Below are positions 60,924 through 64,000 of a stretch of 64,000 nt of DNA, piece by piece. This DNA comes from Flagellimonas maritima (lineage in GTDB: Bacteria; Bacteroidota; Bacteroidia; Flavobacteriales; Flavobacteriaceae). Location of the stretch: assembly GCF_003269425.1 (NCBI RefSeq), contig NZ_CP030104.1, forward strand, positions 3,257,001-3,321,000, given 5' to 3'. Each line of letters begins with the position of its first letter. The first letter of the stretch is position 1. The notes beneath the pieces are model-generated. The model saw only the letters and a list, made by a program, of their open reading frames with translations. It was not told the DNA's origin and did not search any database. A program made the translations under genes and the position numbers.

Positions 60924-62194
60924 TGCATAAAGTTTTGGTCATAGCCTATTATTGGCCGCCAGCTGGCGGGCCAGGTGTACAACGATGGTTGAAATTCGTA
61001 AAATATTTGAGGGATTTTGATATTGAACCTATCGTTTACGTGCCTGAAAACCCTAGCTATCCCATTACCGATACGAATCTGGTGAAAGAAGTCCCCGATG
61101 GCATACAAGTTTTAAAACAGCCAATTCATGAACCTTATGCCTGGGCTTCATTGTTATCAAAAAGAAAAACAAAGACCATCAGTTCTGGAATCATCCCAGA
61201 AAAGAAACCCTCCTTTATAGAGAAACTGCTTTTATGGATTCGTGGTAATCTTTTTATTCCGGATGCACGTGTATTTTGGGTAAAGCCATCAATAAAGTAT
61301 GTGTTGGGTGTCTTGGAAGAACAACAAATCGATACCGTAATTACAACTGGGCCACCACATAGTGTTCATCTGATTGGATTGGGATTAAAAAAAAGACAAG
61401 CTGAAATTATGTGGATAGCCGATTTTAGAGATCCATGGACATCCATAGGGTACCACAACAAGTTAAGATTATCAAAGTCCTCTCAAGAAAAGCATAAAAA
61501 TCTGGAACGCACGGTTCTAAAATCAGCGGATAAAATAATAGTGACCAGTGCCACGACCAAAAAAGAATTTGAAGAAATTACTAGTAAACCGATTAAGGTC
61601 ATTACGAATGGATTTGATAATGAACTCAATGAAATCGAATTGGATTCCGATTTTACGATTTCACATATTGGTTCGCTGCTAACAGGACGAAATCCAATGG
61701 TACTTTGGAAGGTCTTAAAAAGTCTTGTCAATGAAAACCATTCTTTTCAAAGGAAATTAAAGATTCAATTAGCCGGTGTAGTAGGGAAAGAGGTAATGGA
61801 ATCTATTCACATGTATGGTTTGCGTCCGTATGTTGAATGTCTGGGCTATCTCTCCCATGACAACGTATTAAAAGTGCAGCAAAAATCACAAGTACTGTTA
61901 CTATTGGAAATCGATTCGGAAGAAACCACGGGTATCATCCCAGGAAAGTTATTTGAATACTTGAACGCGAAACGGCCTATCCTGGCCATTGGCCCCCAAG
62001 GTTGGGAAGCTGGACAAATTGTTGAAGACTCCAAGGCAGGAGCAGTTTTTCTACAACAAAACGAAGATGCCTTAAAAGATGTACTTTTAAAATGGTTCTC
62101 CGCTTTTGAAAACGGAGAACTAAAAATAAGTTCTAGTAAGATAGAGCAATATCACAGAAGAGAATTAACCAAAGTATTGGCAAATTATATCTAA
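60923..62194 (+). CDS. GT4-type glycosyltransferase
   Basis: A 423-residue retaining glycosyltransferase of the GT-B fold. The N-terminal domain has YYWPPAGGPGVQRW (residues 9-22, donor-side glycine loop) and ITTGPPHSVHLIGL; the C-terminal domain has ISHIGSLLTGRNP and the family motif ETTGIIPGKLFEYLNAKRPILAIG (near residue 333), with the E-x7-E-type glutamate pair around GKLFEYL. The start ATG overlaps the YfhO stop by 1 nt and the end overlaps the flippase start, so the three are translated together. It likely adds a sugar to the lipid-linked glycan that the flippase exports. Confidence 0.9.
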   Translation: MHKVLVIAYYWPPAGGPGVQRWLKFVKYLRDFDIEPIVYVPENPSYPITDTNLVKEVPDGIQVLKQPIHEPYAWASLLSKRKTKTISSGIIPEKKPSFIEKLLLWIRGNLFIPDARVFWVKPSIKYVLGVLEEQQIDTVITTGPPHSVHLIGLGLKKRQAEIMWIADFRDPWTSIGYHNKLRLSKSSQEKHKNLERTVLKSADKIIVTSATTKKEFEEITSKPIKVITNGFDNELNEIELDSDFTISHIGSLLTGRNPMVLWKVLKSLVNENHSFQRKLKIQLAGVVGKEVMESIHMYGLRPYVECLGYLSHDNVLKVQQKSQVLLLLEIDSEETTGIIPGKLFEYLNAKRPILAIGPQGWEAGQIVEDSKAGAVFLQQNEDALKDVLLKWFSAFENGELKISSSKIEQYHRRELTKVLANYI

Positions 62195-63654
62195 TGGGAA
62201 TCGTTTTAAAACAATCTTTAAAAAATATAACGATTACCTATGTGGGCTTTGCTTTTGGAGCTGTAAATACGCTTTTTCTCTACACTCAAATTCTACCTGA
62301 TGAATATTATGGTCTGGTGACATTTATCCTAGCATCGGGTGCGATATTAATGCCACTTATGGCCTTCGGTGTGCAAAACACAATGGTCAAGTTTTACAGT
62401 AACTATCAAGATAAGGAAAAGGATGGTTTTTTAACGCTGATGCTGTTGACTCCCTTGCTGGCCATCATACCTCTGGCTTTGATTACATTTTTTTTTAATA
62501 ATGCCATCGGAGATCTGGTTTCAAAAGTTAATCCGATGGTCAAACACTATATCTGGTATGTGTTTTTTGTAGGCTTGTCCATGGGATATTTTGAGGTGTT
62601 CTACGCATGGTGCAAAGTGCATCTTAAATCTGTTTTTGGAAATTTCATGAAAGAAGTTTTTGGTAGGATAGGGGTTTCCGTATTGTTGCTGCTGTTGTAT
62701 TATGAGGTAATTTCTTTGGCTATCTTTTTTAAACTCTTGGTCGGTCTATATCTTTTGAGAGCTGTTATCATTAAAATTTATGCATTTAGTATTCGTAAAC
62801 TCAGGTTGGATTTCAACTTTCCGTCCAATACAAAGGAGATTCTTTTATACACTTTTTTAATCATTCTTGGGGGCTCCGCCGCATTGATATTAGTGGAAAT
62901 AGATAAGGTAATGCTCAATCAATTTATTAAAATTGAAAATGTGGCCTACTATGGAGTAGCTGCATATATCGCCACTGTTATTATTGTTCCCTCTAGGGCA
63001 ATGCACCAAATAACGTACCCATTGACCGCCGAACTTTTGAATTCCGGAAATCATTTTGCGCTGGAAATCTTGTACAAGAAAACATCGCTGACCCTATTTA
63101 TTGCTTCTGGTATTCTTTTTATTTTAATACTACTGAATCTGAACGATCTGTACCTACTTTTGCCCGAAGCGTATCGAAATGGATTCTACATTGTATGCTT
63201 GATCGGACTTGCCAGGGTATTCGATTCTGTGCTTGGTAACAATAATTCTATTTTATACAATTCAAAACATTATAGGACGGTTTTAATTTTTGGAGTCTGT
63301 CTTGCGTTGTTGACCATTATTCTCAATTATATTCTTATACCTGTATTGGGTCTTGAAGGTGCAGCATTGGCCAGTTTTATTTCGATATTTATTTTCAATT
63401 TGGTAAAACTGATTTTCGTAAAGGTAAAATTCGGTTTTTTGCCGTTTACGCACGCTACGTTCAAGATTTTTGTAACGCTTGTGTTTTTGGCCGTATTATT
63501 CTATACCATACAGTTTCCGTTTCATCCCATAGTCAATATCATGATAAAATCGATTTTAATCGTTGTGACCTATTTGGGTATTTTGTTCCGTTTTCAAATC
63601 TCAGAGGATGTATCAGGTATTCTTTCGAAGTGGTTGAAAAGGAGGGAAGAGTAG
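62194..63654 (+). CDS. Polysaccharide flippase (Wzx/MviN-like, MOP superfamily)
   Basis: A 486-residue membrane protein with twelve to fourteen helices. It begins SLKNITITYVGFAFGAVNTLFLY, the Wzx opening, and has the G-A-A-L-V motif region LGLEGAALASFIS near residue 385. Flippases of this class move lipid-linked oligosaccharides across the inner membrane. It is the last gene of the DUF4834-YfhO-GT-flippase operon, overlapping the glycosyltransferase by 1 nt. No polymerase or ligase (Wzy, WaaL) is in the window, so the type of polymer is open. Nothing odd is visible in length or motifs. Confidence 0.89.
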   Translation: MGIVLKQSLKNITITYVGFAFGAVNTLFLYTQILPDEYYGLVTFILASGAILMPLMAFGVQNTMVKFYSNYQDKEKDGFLTLMLLTPLLAIIPLALITFFFNNAIGDLVSKVNPMVKHYIWYVFFVGLSMGYFEVFYAWCKVHLKSVFGNFMKEVFGRIGVSVLLLLLYYEVISLAIFFKLLVGLYLLRAVIIKIYAFSIRKLRLDFNFPSNTKEILLYTFLIILGGSAALILVEIDKVMLNQFIKIENVAYYGVAAYIATVIIVPSRAMHQITYPLTAELLNSGNHFALEILYKKTSLTLFIASGILFILILLNLNDLYLLLPEAYRNGFYIVCLIGLARVFDSVLGNNNSILYNSKHYRTVLIFGVCLALLTIILNYILIPVLGLEGAALASFISIFIFNLVKLIFVKVKFGFLPFTHATFKIFVTLVFLAVLFYTIQFPFHPIVNIMIKSILIVVTYLGILFRFQISEDVSGILSKWLKRREE

Positions 63655-64000
63655 ATGAACAGGGCGATCAAAGTATTTGAAGAATCAAGGTCGCTTTGCT
63701 AAAAGGACAAAGAAGCTGGATTTTTTGTAATGGTTCTTGGTTCCTGCATCTTAACACTTGAAACCTTACACTTGTTTCGTTCCAGGGTTTGACATAAGGG
63801 GTGTAATCAAAATTGGGCTTAGGGGAATCTTGAACTATTAAACCATCCTTTAAAGAAAAACCCCGTAGCGGATAAATCCAACTACGGGGTAAACAACTAA
63901 CCAACCTAAAAACTATCGTTATTCGATAATCGAGATTTAAAAGCTCCGAAACTTACTTCGATAATACTATATGGTTATCTCACTAATTTATGGGGCTATC
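63655..64000. other. Right-end intergenic region
   Basis: About 350 nt without a convincing gene. A 78-codon minus-strand frame (63668-63904) shows no family resemblance and covers the hairpin below; I treat it as chance. The last 100 nt, after the hairpin, contain ACTAACCAACCTAAAAACT at about 63895-63913, a low-G tract that looks like a leader of a gene beyond the window. Confidence 0.5.
63856..63890 (-). terminator. Hairpin with T run on the minus strand
   Basis: Stem ACCCCGTAG (63860-63868) / CTACGGGGT (63882-63890) with a 13-nt loop. On the minus strand the stem is followed by TTTTTC, so it can terminate a leftward transcript coming from beyond the window, or form a 5'-leader hairpin for a rightward one. 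Confidence 0.6.

Noticed and set aside
63668..63904. 78-codon minus-strand frame at the right end
   Set aside because: Composition is unlike neighbouring proteins, it runs through a GC-rich hairpin, and no domain or signal is visible.
1..64000. CRISPR arrays, insertion sequences, prophage or integrative elements
   Set aside because: No regularly spaced repeats, transposase, integrase, phage structural gene or tRNA-associated attachment duplication was seen.

Overview
The window is chromosomal DNA from a member of the Bacteroidetes, most likely a marine Flavobacteriaceae; I would not name a genus. The grounds are AT-rich sequence, bacteroidete -7 promoter boxes (TAnnTTTG) before many genes, few Shine-Dalgarno sites, and lineage-typical families: menaquinone-only respiration genes, a bacillithiol deacetylase, carboxypeptidase-like regulatory domains fused to outer-membrane parts, DUF2853 and DUF4834 proteins, and an SPT-like/cysteate-synthase-like pair. 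I see no phage, insertion sequence, integron or CRISPR array. This is a core-type region with small islands of interest.

Layout. 1-3.8 kb: end of a trans-sulfuration PLP enzyme, bshB1, and a TPR sensor kinase. 4.0-5.8 kb: tRNA-His with promoter and terminator, then a lipoprotein M28 peptidase. 5.9-9.1 kb: a three-gene operon that fits 4-hydroxyproline catabolism. 9.1-11.0 kb: a secreted YD-like protein, a decayed VOC/glyoxalase remnant and an alpha/beta hydrolase. 11.0-23.7 kb: a dispersed menaquinone cluster (thioesterase, menF, menD, menA, menC, menE) interleaved with DUF2853, CvfB-like, SPOR and CPBP genes and a LytTR regulator/HisKA_2 kinase pair; menB and menH are absent. 23.7-28.1 kb: an M24 peptidase and two envelope proteins, one with a plug-like domain but no barrel. 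28.1-37.3 kb: acyl-CoA carboxylase beta subunit, an oxidoreductase, small membrane proteins, ettA, an MBL-fold lipoprotein, a coiled-coil protein and fumC. 37.3-41.8 kb: an outer-membrane beta-barrel protein, a lysine-tailed secreted protein, arsC-like, and prfB with its programmed +1 frameshift. 41.9-47.8 kb: a circularly permuted ATP-grasp / alpha-E / transglutaminase operon divergent from a large zinc metalloprotease. 47.8-54.0 kb: threonine aldolase, YbaB, oligopeptidase B, and a cysteate-synthase-like/acyltransferase pair that probably makes the sulfonolipid base capnine. 54-64 kb: two hydrolases, a GNAT protein, an outer-membrane transporter-like protein and a DUF4834-YfhO-glycosyltransferase-flippase operon.

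The least explained elements are: a small hairpin repeat family with a conserved 12-nt loop and changing but still complementary stems, one copy lying in frame inside menE; -7 boxes so close to start codons that the messages look leaderless; paired 10-bp direct repeats before a sensor kinase gene, with the geometry of a LytTR operator; the ATP-grasp/alpha-E/transglutaminase module, whose product is unknown; and the plug-plus-TPR protein. All functions are read from sequence and recalled family knowledge; no database search was run.
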